Below are positions 44,262 to 55,053 of a DNA stretch of 64,000 nucleotides, in pieces. The notes under the pieces are model-generated. The model made no database searches and had not been told where the DNA came from. It saw nothing but the letters and a program-made list of their open reading frames with translations. A program made the translations under genes and the position numbers. The DNA comes from Stomoxys calcitrans (taxonomy: Eukaryota > Arthropoda > Insecta > Diptera > Muscidae): NCBI RefSeq assembly GCF_963082655.1, contig NC_081556.1, positions 5,439,765 through 5,503,764 of the forward strand, read 5' to 3'. The first letter of the stretch is position 1; each line of letters begins with the position of its first letter.

Positions 44262-46078
44262 TCATTTGGAAGGCGACCACATGCCGTATTTCGGATTATT
44301 AGCCTGGGGATTAAGATTCTGAATGAAAGAAAAAAATGAAAATAGTTTCAAACACAATGCTTTAGAAATTTACTTGAACAAAATTATTACAATTAGTTGC
44401 TTCTGTTGTTGGATTTGTGGTATTTCCACCATTGGTGTTTGTTGGCCCCCTGTTTGGATTATTTGCGAGCATATTGTTAGCACTGCTTGAATGAGCCATC
44501 CAGGAAAGAAAGTTGCCACCCTAGAGAAAAGAACATTTTCAAAGCATATTTTAAATATTTAAACCTATTGTGTGTATCTTACCTGCTCCTGATTTTGAAG
44601 TTGATTGCCCAATAGACCGAATTGATTAAGTGCAGCAGCTAATATGGCTGTGTTCATAGGTAAGGAATTTAAATTAAGTCCCATTCCCATATTTTGTGAG
44701 GGACCTTGAGGGTTAATACCCAGCGTTTGCAAGTTTGGCATGTCCAGAGGTCGATTTTGGCAGCTGGTGTTGCTACTGTTGCTGGGACTTTGTGTCATCA
44801 TATAATTTCCCCTATGTCCTCCTCGCTGATAAGAGTTTTCGCGACTTACAGGCCCACCTGTACTGCTTCCTACCAACATACCTGATCCATCGTTGGCAGG
44901 CGGATTGCTGAAAAAGTTATTTCCACTATTGCTTGCGGGTGGTCCTCCCTTCGTTTTAAACAAGCCGCTTTGGCTATTTTCATTGCTGTTATTGTGGTGT
45001 GTGTTTCTCGGATTTGTGTTGTGGTAACTACGATGGTGTTCATACTTGGGAGCTGCACTTGAGACGTGTAAAGAAACTCCTGAAAAGTGAGAAAAAATTT
45101 AATATTGTTTATATAAATAAATCTAAAAATTTATTTACTTATTACAATAAGTCATTGCAATAATTTTCACCACTTAATTACCCTTAACAATATGATCCTC
45201 CCCGCACAACGATGAAGCAACTTCGGGATCAAGAAAAGTTACAAAACTAAATGCTCTGAATGGTCTAGGAATAAATACATCAGTAACTTCACCAAATCTT
45301 GAGAAATAATCCTTTAGATCTTCTGCAGTTATGTCCTCTGTGCATCTTCCTACAAATACTTTACAGGGTATTTGATTGGGAGCTCCCTAAAATGAAACAT
45401 AAGCGTGCCTCAACGAACAGTGGAATGGTAATATGTTATTCTATGTATATACCTTCGAATTGGGTACTTTCACTTCACACCACCGGCCGTCTATCGAGTG
45501 ACGATTAGATAAAACACGTGCTTGCACATCGTAAGATCCAAATCGTACAAACCCAAATCCTTTTGACTGTCCGGAATGTACATCTTTCTTTATTTGTGCC
45601 ATCAGTACCTCTCCAAAAGTTTCAAAATAAGCACGTAAACTTTCCTCTGTTGTTTTCCATGGCAATCCCAATACAATTAGATCTGTGCAACGTGCCCTTG
45701 ACTCCATTCGTTTGGTTTTGGCTGTGGAGTTCTCCAACTGGTCATCACTTTTCCTTTTGTTCTCTAATACAAAAAGAAAAATCATCATGTGCTCATCTAC
45801 CTAATACGTATAAGTAAATATTAAAGTGCGCTTTGGTTACCTTTTGGAAAAACACAATGATAAATGTGTGCTGACCAACCATTTTCACTGGGTGGATATA
45901 ACTTTCCATCATTTAAACGGATTCCACGATAGCATTTGTTTTCTTCGTTTATGTATTTTAGACCAGATGCACCAGGAAATTGTGCTTGCAAAGTAGATAA
46001 AAGTAAATTTTTATCATTTTCCGTGGGCAATTCAATTGGCTCATCCCCTTCCTCTTCGACCACAGGAACAAATTCCAT
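44262..46078 (-). CDS. TBPH: TDP-43 orthologue (RNA-binding protein)
   Basis: Exons 45841-46078, 45453-45763, 45182-45386, 44583-45079, 44374-44520 and 44262-44318 join in frame to 484 residues. They show the N-terminal domain ([29 protein letters not shown]), a basic NLS-like [17 protein letters not shown], and RRM1 with [17 protein letters not shown] and [16 protein letters not shown]2 follows with [11 protein letters not shown] and FRAFSFVTF, then an Asn/Gly/Ser-rich tail with the conserved [30 protein letters not shown] and GGNFLSWM. The C terminus depends on splicing: exon 5 joins exon 6 (ending YGMWSPSK), or reading through the exon 5 donor stops after three more codons (stop at 44362-44364). 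The product binds UG-rich RNA and controls splicing and mRNA stability in the nucleus (family knowledge). Confidence 0.96.
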
Positions 46079-46156
46079 ATTTTATTAATACGATAAAAAT
46101 TAAAAAATTATATCTATTGGTTTTATTATTATTGGGATGTTGCAAAAGTAAGTTAG

Positions 46157-46243
46157 TTTTTGTCAAAGCCGATGAAAACTAAATGTTTTTGTCAAAGCCG
46201 ATGAAAACTGAATGATTTTGTTAAAGCCGATGAAAACTGAAAT
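46157..46243. repeat. 29-bp tandem repeat x3 upstream of TBPH
   Basis: Units 46157-46185, 46186-46214 and 46215-46243 share (T/A)TTTTGT(C/T)AAAGCCGATGAAAACT. They start about 80 bp upstream of the TBPH ATG, so they lie in its 5' UTR or proximal promoter. The preceding TTATTGGGATGTTGCAAAAG recurs at 46885-46905. Confidence 0.88.
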
Positions 46244-46624
46244 GTTTTTCAATCGAGGTCGGCTCAGTACTATGTGGATGACACTGTTCAGTAGAGCCAG
46301 TTTATTTTTTTTGTGTTTTAATTTTTTTTCTAATTTTGGTTTTTATTCTTTGTAGTTCGGTTTGGGTTTCTTCTTCTTCTACTTGTTCCAGTTTGTTAAT
46401 GAGAGGTGGAAAGGTGTGTGGTGAAAAGCGGGAAAAACATGTCATCCCCATTCACCCCACAGCTTTCTTCTCCCATCAAAAACAAACTCGTCTATTTTAG
46501 GTCTATAAAAGAGGAAAGGTCGACTTTTGGACGAGCCAAAGAAGTCAACCAGCCTATAAAGTCAGCTTTATCACATTCAAAAGATAACGAAAAGTCGAAA
46601 AATCTACCTATTTTCCAATTTTAA

Positions 46625-46723
46625 GCTGCCATTAGACGATAAGACATGTCATCTGAGCTGTCACTTTCAGCATTCATAAGACTTGTCTTATGTATGTCGA
46701 ATGTCTTATCGTCTAATGGCACC
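46625..46723. mobile_element. TTAA-flanked fold-back MITE, 99 bp
   Basis: Terminal inverted repeats G(C/G)TGCCATTAGACGATAAG run inward for about 23 bp. TTAA lies immediately outside both ends (46621-46624, 46724-46727). TTAA duplication is typical of piggyBac-type elements, and the ends are otherwise non-coding. Confidence 0.82.
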
Positions 46724-46727
46724 TTAA

Positions 46728-47302
46728 GCTGTGTGGTTCTGGTTAAGTCAAACGTAATTGCAATATAAATATCGCATAAGTGGTGGCTATCCTACGTATG
46801 GCAATACAATACGTAAAGTCTTTTTGAAGGTTGGTCGAGTTTCCAGCAGAGGAAAGGACAAATCTACAAATAAATTTAATTTCATTATTGGGATGTTGCA
46901 AAGGTAAGTTTTTGTTAAAGCCATAGCCAATACTGAGAAAGTACATTGATTTTGTAAGCAGTGGTTCAACTACCAATTAGTGGCCAACGTAACTCAATTA
47001 ATTCAATTTAAGTGGAGAAACTAAAAAAAAAGATAATTAAGCTGTTTTACAACAAGCAAATACCTGCTTCGGTTAACTTTTTTTAAAGTTAAAATAGATT
47101 AGCAATAAACTTCAATTCATATAGTTATTATCAAAAATATATATTAACATGATTATTGCGTTACGTGAGAACTACATCACTAATCAAACTATAGCAGAAA
47201 CGCAGTGTGGAACGAAATTAAATTTCATTTGCTAATATCTAATACAACCCTGCTCAATGAACATCTCTGTCTTCAAGTTTTAATTTTCAACCGCGTTCTT
47301 GT
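46728..47302. other. No gene recognised
   Basis: Sequence between the MITE and the LINE insertion; no coding sequence was recognised. Confidence 0.5.
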
Positions 47303-47455
47303 GTACGCTTGGTTTTTTTTTTTTTTTTTTTTTTATTTCTTTATGTTGCCACCCTTATGAGTGGAATTATTTGGCCAGATTCACTCTCAATCGGGGAACC
47401 AAAACGCCACCACCAATTGTGTAGGCAAAGCCTACTATGTCAATAATCCCATTTT

Positions 47456-50400
47456 TCAGAGCTGTACATCCACTTCACTAAGAAACCTGGTTAGCTCGAA
47501 CACCTTGTCAAGTCCATGGACATTTACAAATTCCTCCACCGTGTCCATATTCTGCAAACAAGGATATCTTGCCCTCGTTAGTGCGTATTTGCCACATTGA
47601 AAGAGTATATGAGAAGCTGTTTCCTCCAAATCACAAACGTCACAGTTGGCCTCTGGAGTCACATGCATTTTCGCCAAGGTACTGCTACAGAAACAATGAT
47701 TACTTAGAATTCTGTTTATAGTCTTCTGATCTTGAGGACTCTCTTCACAGGAATTGAACCACGTCTTCTTACTGGGGTTAGGGAATAAACGGAAATAGTG
47801 AGAGCTGCTTCTACTTGCCAAATCATTGTACTCCTCCGACCATTCACTCCATAAAATATCGCTTATCCTCGCTACAGCATCCTTAATCGGCCATCGTATT
47901 CTCAATTTGCCACCATTTGTAACATCTCTTGCTGCTTGATCCACTATTTCGTTATGGCGAATTCCAGCATGGCCAGGTATGAAATGAATTTCAACTCTCG
48001 TAGCAAAGACAATCAGATTTATGAATTCATCTATCAGGAAATTCCTATGATTAGAACTTTGCAGTGCCATAATCCCACTTTGGCTATCAGTTAATATGGC
48101 CACCTTACTCATGTTATTATTTCCAGCAAAACGAGCCACTTGAATAAAAGCAAGCACTTCTGCCGACATCGACGTTAGCTGTTTGTTTACATTATAGGAC
48201 TGAACTGTGTCCGAATCAATATGCACAAAAGCTGCTCCAGTTAGACCATTTATTACTGATCCATCAGTAAAAAAGACTTCAAAATTCTCTGATTTCAGCT
48301 GTTGAAGTTTTTCCGCCATGAGTTGCTTGATGATGATAGCACTAGCCTCCGATTTTTTCCTCGCTGCGCCCTTGAAAAAATCATGGAAAAGGAATAGTTT
48401 TTCCGAATGTAGCCTGCTGATTCTGGTGGGTTCAATGTCCGAAAGAATCGTTCTAAACTTCGAGAACACTTTATAATAGCTTGTCTTCAAATTATTATTG
48501 TTCAACAATGTTTCAGCCACAGGTAAATTATAAGCAAAGGATTTCGCAATTTCTTTTGCTGTTATCAGTTGAAATCTATATGCAGGAGGCAGCTCAGCAG
48601 CCAGACTGTATAATATAGGCAAGGGTGTTGAACGAATCAACCCCAACGATTTTCGTAAGAATAAGTTGAGACAGCCTTTGAGCCTTAATTCAGATCTCTT
48701 CGTCAAATTTGCCAAGGCAGCCGCACCATACTCAGCCTTGGACCTTGCAAATGCCTTATAGAACGTCAAAGCTTTCTTAGGACTGACACCAAACTTACAT
48801 CCACTTAAAATGCGTAAGAAATTGCAATTTCGATCTATTGCTCCAATTGTGTTATCGATGTGTTCCTTGCATGTACTGTTTGAAGAGATCACCACACCAA
48901 GATATCTTATTGAGTTTGACTCTGTCAGCGTCTCGCCTTCAATTTTTATGGTAAGTTGCCTAGGTCTCCGGTTAAAATGAAAAACATTCACCTTTGATTT
49001 ATTGAAGTTGAGGTCAATTTCTGCACATCTCGATTGAAATTCACAGATTTTATTCTCTAGTATATTTCTCGCAGTCGCAAAGTCTCTATGACAACATAAA
49101 ATAAAAAAATCGTCTGCGAATTGAAACACTTGGCAATTGTCAGAAGCAGTGTCGTGTAGCCGGGCAGTATAAACGTTGAACAGCGTAGGGCTGAGGCTGC
49201 TGCCTTGCGCTAAACCATTATTTATTGTCACTATGCTTCTCCCAAGTTTAAGTCTCCTCTCACGCAGACCCTCATGAATCCATAACACTATTTGTGAATT
49301 TAGTCCAATGGAATATAGTTTAAATGTGAGCTTCGTCAAATTGATATTGTCATATGCTTTTTCAATGTCAATACATGCTCCCATTACATGCCTGCCAGAT
49401 CTCTTTAGAGCGTCTATCGAATTCAGCAAATCATTGATACAGTGCGATGTAGATCGACCAGACCTATAGGCATATGACCTCGATGGAATTACGCCATTGC
49501 CTTCAACATGGTCCCGTACGATCGGCTTTAGCAAACCTTCCAGAATTTTCTGAGGGACTGACATTAACGCTATAGGCCTATAGTTCCGAATATTTGTTAG
49601 ATCTTTGTCTTTCTTGGGAACTGGACAAATCCGTACATTTCTCCAACTATCAGGAAATATCCCACTTTTCCAAGCATCACACAGAGTATCAAAAAACTTT
49701 TTCTTCTCCTCAGGGTTTAAATTTATTATCATATCATATGTTATTCTGTCAGGTCCTCCAGATGACCGAGGGTCCCTTCCTTTCAAAAATTCCATGAAAT
49801 TAGCAAACCTGAATTCTGGCCTTATATCAGATGTTCTGCCCAACACCACAACTGGCTGATTGCTACTTGTATTCAATGTTTGAGATATGATGTTGAGATA
49901 TTCCTCTTTCTGCTCCTCACTCCAAACGTTGTTAATAGATTTCGGTCTGCCATATTTTTTTACATTTCTGATTTTCGACCACATCTCCTTTGGTGAACTT
50001 TCATTGTTGACCTCCTCTAGAAACTTGCCGAAGCACGCCCTCTTCCGTTTTCCAATGTGACTATGAAGCTTCCTCTCAATTTCCCCTAGAGCGACACATT
50101 CATCATATGATCTGGAGTTGAAGTACTTAAGTCTAGCTGCCGTCCTTAGCCTGTAGAGTTTCTCCGTTTCACTGTCCCACCAGCTTTTGGGTTTGAATCT
50201 ATTATCCGCATTGATGATAATTGTGCTGTTACTTATGACACCAGAAATGTTTTGCTCAAATTCATTTAGATTGCTTCCAACCTTCATTTGTGCCAAACCA
50301 CTTAAAATTTTTTTCCGACATATTCGGTGCGTTTTCTTCGGAACATTATGACGATCAAATACTTCAATTATTATTGGAATATGATTGCTACCCGTTATTT

Positions 50401-51013
50401 TTTCCTTCCTGGTACTCCAAACAGTGTTATACGCGTTGATATTAATAAAGCTGACATCGATCGCAGAACAAACCGACTCATTTAGCATGAAGGTCGGCTC
50501 CCCATTATTCAGGCAAATAAAATCATTTGTATGCATGATACCTTTTAAAGTCTCACCATTCCTATCCGTATGGGAATTACCCCACAAAACAGCTTTCGCA
50601 TTGAAATCGCCCGTTAAAAGTGTCGGATTCTTGAGCCCACTTATAGTACCAAAAACTGATGTCACAATTCGCTTGAAGTCTCTCGTTCCGCAGTTTGGCG
50701 GAATGTAGACGGTTACTAGATTAATATTCTGCCGTAAATTAAGAGTTGTAACTCCCACCACCTCACAATCGCCATCAAAGCCAATTAAACAAAATTTGAT
50801 GTTCCGCCTCAAATATATTCCAACTCCTCCGTGGCCGTCAGCCCTATTCCTGCACACGAAATTGTAGTTACAAATATTGGTCGTCGAATTGTCCTTGACC
50901 CATGTCTCGGATAATAGTGCTACATCAATGTTGTGTCTCTCAAAAAACAGTTCCATTACGTCCTTATTCTCCTTATTATTAATGCTTTGTACATTGTACT
51001 GAAGTATCTTCAT
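47456..51013 (-). CDS. LINE ORF2: APE endonuclease, reverse transcriptase, RNase H
   Basis: 1185 residues, no interruption. The N-terminal APE-type endonuclease (QYNVQSI, LLSETWV, LLTGDFNAK, SNHIPI) covers about residues 1-215. The reverse transcriptase (VPKKDKDLTNIRNYRPIAL, GACIDIEKAYDNI, GLAQGSSLSP, FQFADDFFIL) lies around 420-690. RNase H (FFTDGSVINGL, MSAEVLAFI, ILTDSQSGIM, GHAGIRHNEIVDQAA) lies around 905-1040. A Cys/His block (CDVCDLEETASHILFQC) is near the end. The start at 51013 gives MKILQYNVQS, the usual beginning of such ORFs. All catalytic signatures look intact, so it may still be functional. Confidence 0.95.
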   Translation of the reverse strand: MKILQYNVQSINNKENKDVMELFFERHNIDVALLSETWVKDNSTTNICNYNFVCRNRADGHGGVGIYLRRNIKFCLIGFDGDCEVVGVTTLNLRQNINLVTVYIPPNCGTRDFKRIVTSVFGTISGLKNPTLLTGDFNAKAVLWGNSHTDRNGETLKGIMHTNDFICLNNGEPTFMLNESVCSAIDVSFININAYNTVWSTRKEKITGSNHIPIIIEVFDRHNVPKKTHRICRKKILSGLAQMKVGSNLNEFEQNISGVISNSTIIINADNRFKPKSWWDSETEKLYRLRTAARLKYFNSRSYDECVALGEIERKLHSHIGKRKRACFGKFLEEVNNESSPKEMWSKIRNVKKYGRPKSINNVWSEEQKEEYLNIISQTLNTSSNQPVVVLGRTSDIRPEFRFANFMEFLKGRDPRSSGGPDRITYDMIINLNPEEKKKFFDTLCDAWKSGIFPDSWRNVRICPVPKKDKDLTNIRNYRPIALMSVPQKILEGLLKPIVRDHVEGNGVIPSRSYAYRSGRSTSHCINDLLNSIDALKRSGRHVMGACIDIEKAYDNINLTKLTFKLYSIGLNSQIVLWIHEGLRERRLKLGRSIVTINNGLAQGSSLSPTLFNVYTARLHDTASDNCQVFQFADDFFILCCHRDFATARNILENKICEFQSRCAEIDLNFNKSKVNVFHFNRRPRQLTIKIEGETLTESNSIRYLGVVISSNSTCKEHIDNTIGAIDRNCNFLRILSGCKFGVSPKKALTFYKAFARSKAEYGAAALANLTKRSELRLKGCLNLFLRKSLGLIRSTPLPILYSLAAELPPAYRFQLITAKEIAKSFAYNLPVAETLLNNNNLKTSYYKVFSKFRTILSDIEPTRISRLHSEKLFLFHDFFKGAARKKSEASAIIIKQLMAEKLQQLKSENFEVFFTDGSVINGLTGAAFVHIDSDTVQSYNVNKQLTSMSAEVLAFIQVARFAGNNNMSKVAILTDSQSGIMALQSSNHRNFLIDEFINLIVFATRVEIHFIPGHAGIRHNEIVDQAARDVTNGGKLRIRWPIKDAVARISDILWSEWSEEYNDLASRSSSHYFRLFPNPSKKTWFNSCEESPQDQKTINRILSNHCFCSSTLAKMHVTPEANCDVCDLEETASHILFQCGKYALTRARYPCLQNMDTVEEFVNVHGLDKVFELTRFLSEVDVQL

Positions 51014-51027
51014 AAAAAATTACTCTT

Positions 51028-52479
51028 CTAAATACCACTAGGCACAATTCTGTCAGAATTTGCCCTTAATCTGTATATATCCATGTTAACCATTTGACTG
51101 TTAATCTTCTGACGTAAGTCCTCCAAAATTAGTCGCTGATCATTACTTATACCACTGACACCAATCCGTGCAAAATTCGCCAGTTGTGACGACATATCGC
51201 TTAACGCCTTCTCATATTCTGATACCTTGCCGAAAGTAGGCAAAAGAGCTACTCCATTTGGCGCCACATAACTGGCCTCGCCATTTAGCGCCTGCTGATG
51301 CTCCTGCTGAGTTCGTAAGGCATTTGCCCCCTCACGCACTCTGTTCTCATTAACCTTTGCAACCTTTGCAAAGGAACTAACTGAGTGTATGTGTCTCGCA
51401 GATTCAGCGGTATTATTTATAACCCCTTCACTCCTTACTGCCTTCTTTCTTCTGTTCATGTTGACATCTGGAAATTCCCTGTCCATATCCTCACTGAGCA
51501 CACTAAAACGATTGGAGAATACAGCTGCATACTTCACTCTGGCCTCACTGTATGACAGATTTTCTATTGTCATAGTTCTTTTGATTTGATACGCCTTTTC
51601 TCTTGCAGGGCATGATCTTTCAGTAGGCACATGTTCACCTGCACAGTTGTTGCACTTCAGCTCTTGCGCACATTGTTCCTCCTCATTATGACGATGAAAA
51701 CATTTCTTACAATTCTCCTCCTTTTGCTTGCAATGCTGAGCAAAATGATTGAATCTATAGCATCTGTAGCATTGACCAAAAGAAATGTAGTGTTTGACTT
51801 CTCGTTTTGAATATTGATAGAAGTTAACTGATTTTGGTATTTCAACACCCTTGAACAATATCTTGATTCTCATTGTTGGAAATTTCTCACCTTTTTCAGT
51901 TCGCATAACTCTATTAATTTTCAGAATCGTCTTCTCTGATGTTATCTTTCTGCATAATTCTTCCTCTGATATATCCGTTGGTACTCCAAAAATTATGCCT
52001 ATCTTCGACACAAAATGTGGTAATATTCTTGGCTGATAACCCGCTTTTGGGAGCCGCTCATCCGACACTAGTCTGTTCGCAGAAAAAGCATTTCTGCATA
52101 CTAACTTAGCTCGACCAAAACCAATTTTATTTACTTCAATCAAACCAACGATATTCATTTTATCCATCAACCGAGATAAGGAAATCGTGTTCATCGGACT
52201 TCTGTTGTCTCCTTCATTGATCTTGTCCACATAAACCACATACGGGCCCTTATGATCAGCATCATACATCAAGACCGCATTAGAAGCCTCATTCTGGGAG
52301 TTTACAGGGTTTTGTGATATGACCGCATTCTGTTTCACCTGGTTTTCTAACGATGAAGATTCCTCCATCCGAATCTTTTTATTCCTGCTGTTGCTCCGAC
52401 TTCTATCCCTGGTACCCAGGGATATCTTCGTTCTGCCCCTATCAGGCGGAACCACGGGCGGATCCTCACGATCACCCAT
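51028..52479 (-). CDS. LINE ORF1: gag-like protein with three zinc knuckles
   Basis: 483 residues. The centre holds three consecutive knuckles: CYRCYRFNHFAQHC (CX2CX4HX4C), CKKCFHRHNEEEQC and CNNCAGEHVPTERSC. The N-terminal region is basic and low-complexity and an RRM-like segment precedes the knuckles. ORF1 proteins of this type bind element RNA and target the particle to the nucleus (family knowledge). The stop codon lies 14 nt before the ORF2 ATG, suggesting downstream re-initiation for ORF2. Confidence 0.92.
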   Translation of the reverse strand: MGDREDPPVVPPDRGRTKISLGTRDRSRSNSRNKKIRMEESSSLENQVKQNAVISQNPVNSQNEASNAVLMYDADHKGPYVVYVDKINEGDNRSPMNTISLSRLMDKMNIVGLIEVNKIGFGRAKLVCRNAFSANRLVSDERLPKAGYQPRILPHFVSKIGIIFGVPTDISEEELCRKITSEKTILKINRVMRTEKGEKFPTMRIKILFKGVEIPKSVNFYQYSKREVKHYISFGQCYRCYRFNHFAQHCKQKEENCKKCFHRHNEEEQCAQELKCNNCAGEHVPTERSCPAREKAYQIKRTMTIENLSYSEARVKYAAVFSNRFSVLSEDMDREFPDVNMNRRKKAVRSEGVINNTAESARHIHSVSSFAKVAKVNENRVREGANALRTQQEHQQALNGEASYVAPNGVALLPTFGKVSEYEKALSDMSSQLANFARIGVSGISNDQRLILEDLRQKINSQMVNMDIYRLRANSDRIVPSGI

Positions 52480-52731
52480 CCTCGCCTACAGCAAAAATGG
52501 TAGACGCGCGATAAAAAAACCAGTGGGAAAAAACCACCAATGAAATCCAAAAAAAAAAAAAAAAAGAAAAATTCCACCAGGTAGCAAAGAAAAATCTCTA
52601 TTGCAGAAAAAAAAAACCGCAAAGAAAACCGTTATAGGCGCGAGTCTATGAAAAAAACCCCGAAAGTAGCAACAACACAGAAGAATGTTGTCGGCACAAG
52701 CCCATATACACGAGAGTACGCTTGGTTTTTT

Positions 52732-53049
52732 GTCCTTTTGCAGATGGGAAAGTTTTAAAATTATAAAAAAATATTAAAAATAAAAGCAATAGTCTTCAAA
52801 GGGAGTTTCCTTTGCAAATCTATAATACAAAACAACAAAAGGATAGATCATATTTTAAAAGATAAAAGCAATTTGTGTGGTAAGTTAGATGTCCTAGAAA
52901 AACACATTTTATATGTGCCCATGTGTCCTAAAATAAATGGCCTCATATCATATCACTGCCATGTTTGCATTTCTGTGACATATATGTCATACTTATTACT
53001 TCGTATTTTATGATTAAAATTTTTGATTTATTTTGCTTCTTAGTTAAAT
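52732..53049. promoter_or_regulatory. Proximal promoter / 5' UTR of tum
   Basis: About 320 bp between the LINE target duplication and the tum ATG, AT-rich, with no gene. The LINE inserted here has separated tum from the divergent TBPH start. Confidence 0.5.
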
Positions 53050-55053
53050 ATGAGTGCATCAAATTTGTCATTACTGGCCACATTTGATGACCTGCGTCGC
53101 TGCATACAGGTTTTGACAGATGGTTCAGCCGAAGAAGAGCTCCTTAAAGTATTGCAGTTGCAAAAGAAGATGCAAATCGAGTGTATTTCAAGAGCCCAGG
53201 AGGCACAGAGGATACAAAAAGAACTAGATGCTTCTTTGCAGTCAATGGCTGATTTGGAGACAAAGTTATTTCATGCCCGGCGCTTGCTTGAGATGGAGAG
53301 TAAAGCTCGTAAAGAAGCAGAGCATGACAGAGACCAGTTGGAAAGAAAGTTGGTTGCTGTGGCTGATCTTCTGCAGCATGAAAACAATCTTAAGAATGAA
53401 ACAAGAGATAAATTGGGCTTCTTGCACACTTTGCCCAGAAAGAGGAAATCAGTGAACCGCAATTTGGAGGACAAGTATGGTAACGAAATCAATTCGACTG
53501 GTAGTTTTCTCTCCGATCTTTCTATAACCCAATCTGAGGATGATTTTCTGGAGGACCGTCCGCAACGTAGTTGGCACAAAAACAGGCAGTCCAATGCAAA
53601 TAACGGCGCTGCATTTGGCAATAAAAGAACTCTTTTATCAGATGAAAATGTGAATACACCTCCAGCCGCACAACAACCAGTTAGACGTTCCACGAGACGT
53701 AGTAAGACTGGAAGCCAACGAAACCACCACAACATTGATTTGATAAATGGCAATGAGCGTATATGCGCAACCACAAAAGTGTCAATTCCTCAAGATGGTG
53801 TGGGAGCTATACGTGCTGAATCCACTATTGAAACAGTTCCCGTTGATGTACACAAGGAGGATATTGAAATTGGATCATCAACACCCCGTAAATCCCCATT
53901 AAAACAACACAATTTGCAGGGAATGAACACCGTTGGTGGTTTAAATACAGATTCGCCAATGACTCAACATTTAAAATCGGCGGGTACACTAAAGCGCGCC
54001 CATAACTTTGTAAGCAAAACATTTATAAGAGGAGAAACATGTGTGCACTGCCAAAGAAAGTAAGTCTATGAATACACTTTATCGAATTTTCTCAAACAGA
54101 TATTTTTTTCCTTTTAGAATACGTTTTGGTTCAGTAGGTCTACGTTGTCGGGACTGTCCCATTAGATGTCACACCGATTGTCGACCTTCTGTTACTGTAA
54201 CATGTGTGCCATCCACAGGTACTCCTACCATTAAGGGGCTAATGGGACATATTGCTGATTACGCCCCGTCCGTGTCTCCCATGATTCCTGCCTTAATTGT
54301 ACACTGCGTCAATGAAATTGAAGCTCGTGGCCTAAATGAAGTGGGTATTTACCGTGTCTCAGGATCCGAAAGAGAAGTGAAAGCCTTGAAAGAACGTTTC
54401 CTCCGAGGAAAGTCGACTCCCCATTTGGCTAATATAGATGTTCACGTCTTATGTGGTTGCATAAAAGATTTTCTTCGTTCTCTGAGAGAACCGTTAATAC
54501 CCACAAATTTGTGGAAAGATTTTTGTAACGCTGTACAAAACCCATCAGAGGAGAACATACAAAAGGACCTGTATAAAGCAATAGATGCAATGCCACAACC
54601 AAACCGCGATACTCTTGCCTTTCTGGTTATGCACTTTCAACGTATTGCTGAATGTAGGGAGGTATTAATGCCCCTAGATAATATAGCTAGAGTATTTGGT
54701 CCAACGATAGTGGGATACTCTTCCCCAGATCCAGATCAGCACGCTATATTTACTGAGGTTTACACACAATATACAGTAATGTTGAATTTGCTCAAAATAC
54801 CAAATGTATTCTGGTCCCAGTATGTAGCTCAAGGCGACAACAAAGAAAACAAACATATGGGTTCCACCATCAAAGAGACCCCAAACCATAACAATAAGGA
54901 TTCAATCTATTCACTATATGGTACAGTGACTTGTGTGGCATCATAAATGCAAATATAAATTAAAAATTGTGTTTTATATTTTCAGCAACTCCACTTAAAT
55001 CTACCCTTAAGAAACGTCGGCTCTACGGCAGTCCTCCTTTTCAAAAAGATTGA
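53050..55053 (+). CDS. tum: MgcRacGAP / RacGAP1 orthologue (centralspindlin subunit)
   Basis: Exons 53050-54059, 54118-54920 and 54986-55053 join in frame to 626 residues. An N-terminal coiled coil lies at about 40-120 (EEELLKVLQLQKKMQ ... ARKEAEHDRDQLERKL), followed by a low-complexity linker. The C1 domain runs from H318 to about 366 (H-x-C-x2-C...C-x2-C-x4-H-x2-C). The RhoGAP domain follows with the arginine finger in GIYRVSGSE (R416) and KDFLRSLREPLIP. With Pavarotti/MKLP1 it forms centralspindlin, which bundles midzone microtubules and positions RhoGEF Pebble for cytokinesis (family knowledge). The short last exon ends RRLYGSPPFQKD. Length and domain order match the fly protein. It lies head-to-head with TBPH and upstream of Synj on the same strand. 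Confidence 0.96.

Larger units (their letters stand above)
47319..52715 (-). mobile_element. Full-length non-LTR retrotransposon (RNase H-bearing, I/LOA-like) with 16-bp target duplication
   Basis: GTACGCTTGGTTTTTT occurs at 47303-47318, next to the A-rich 3' tail, and exactly again at 52716-52731 beyond the 5' end. These bound a 5.4-kb element with two long intact ORFs on the minus strand. The tail reads as A-rich on the element strand. ORF2 has endonuclease, RT and RNase H, which is the domain order of the I and LOA clades. Jockey elements lack the RNase H; I do not choose a clade further. The intact ORFs and exact duplication indicate a recent insertion. Confidence 0.95.
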
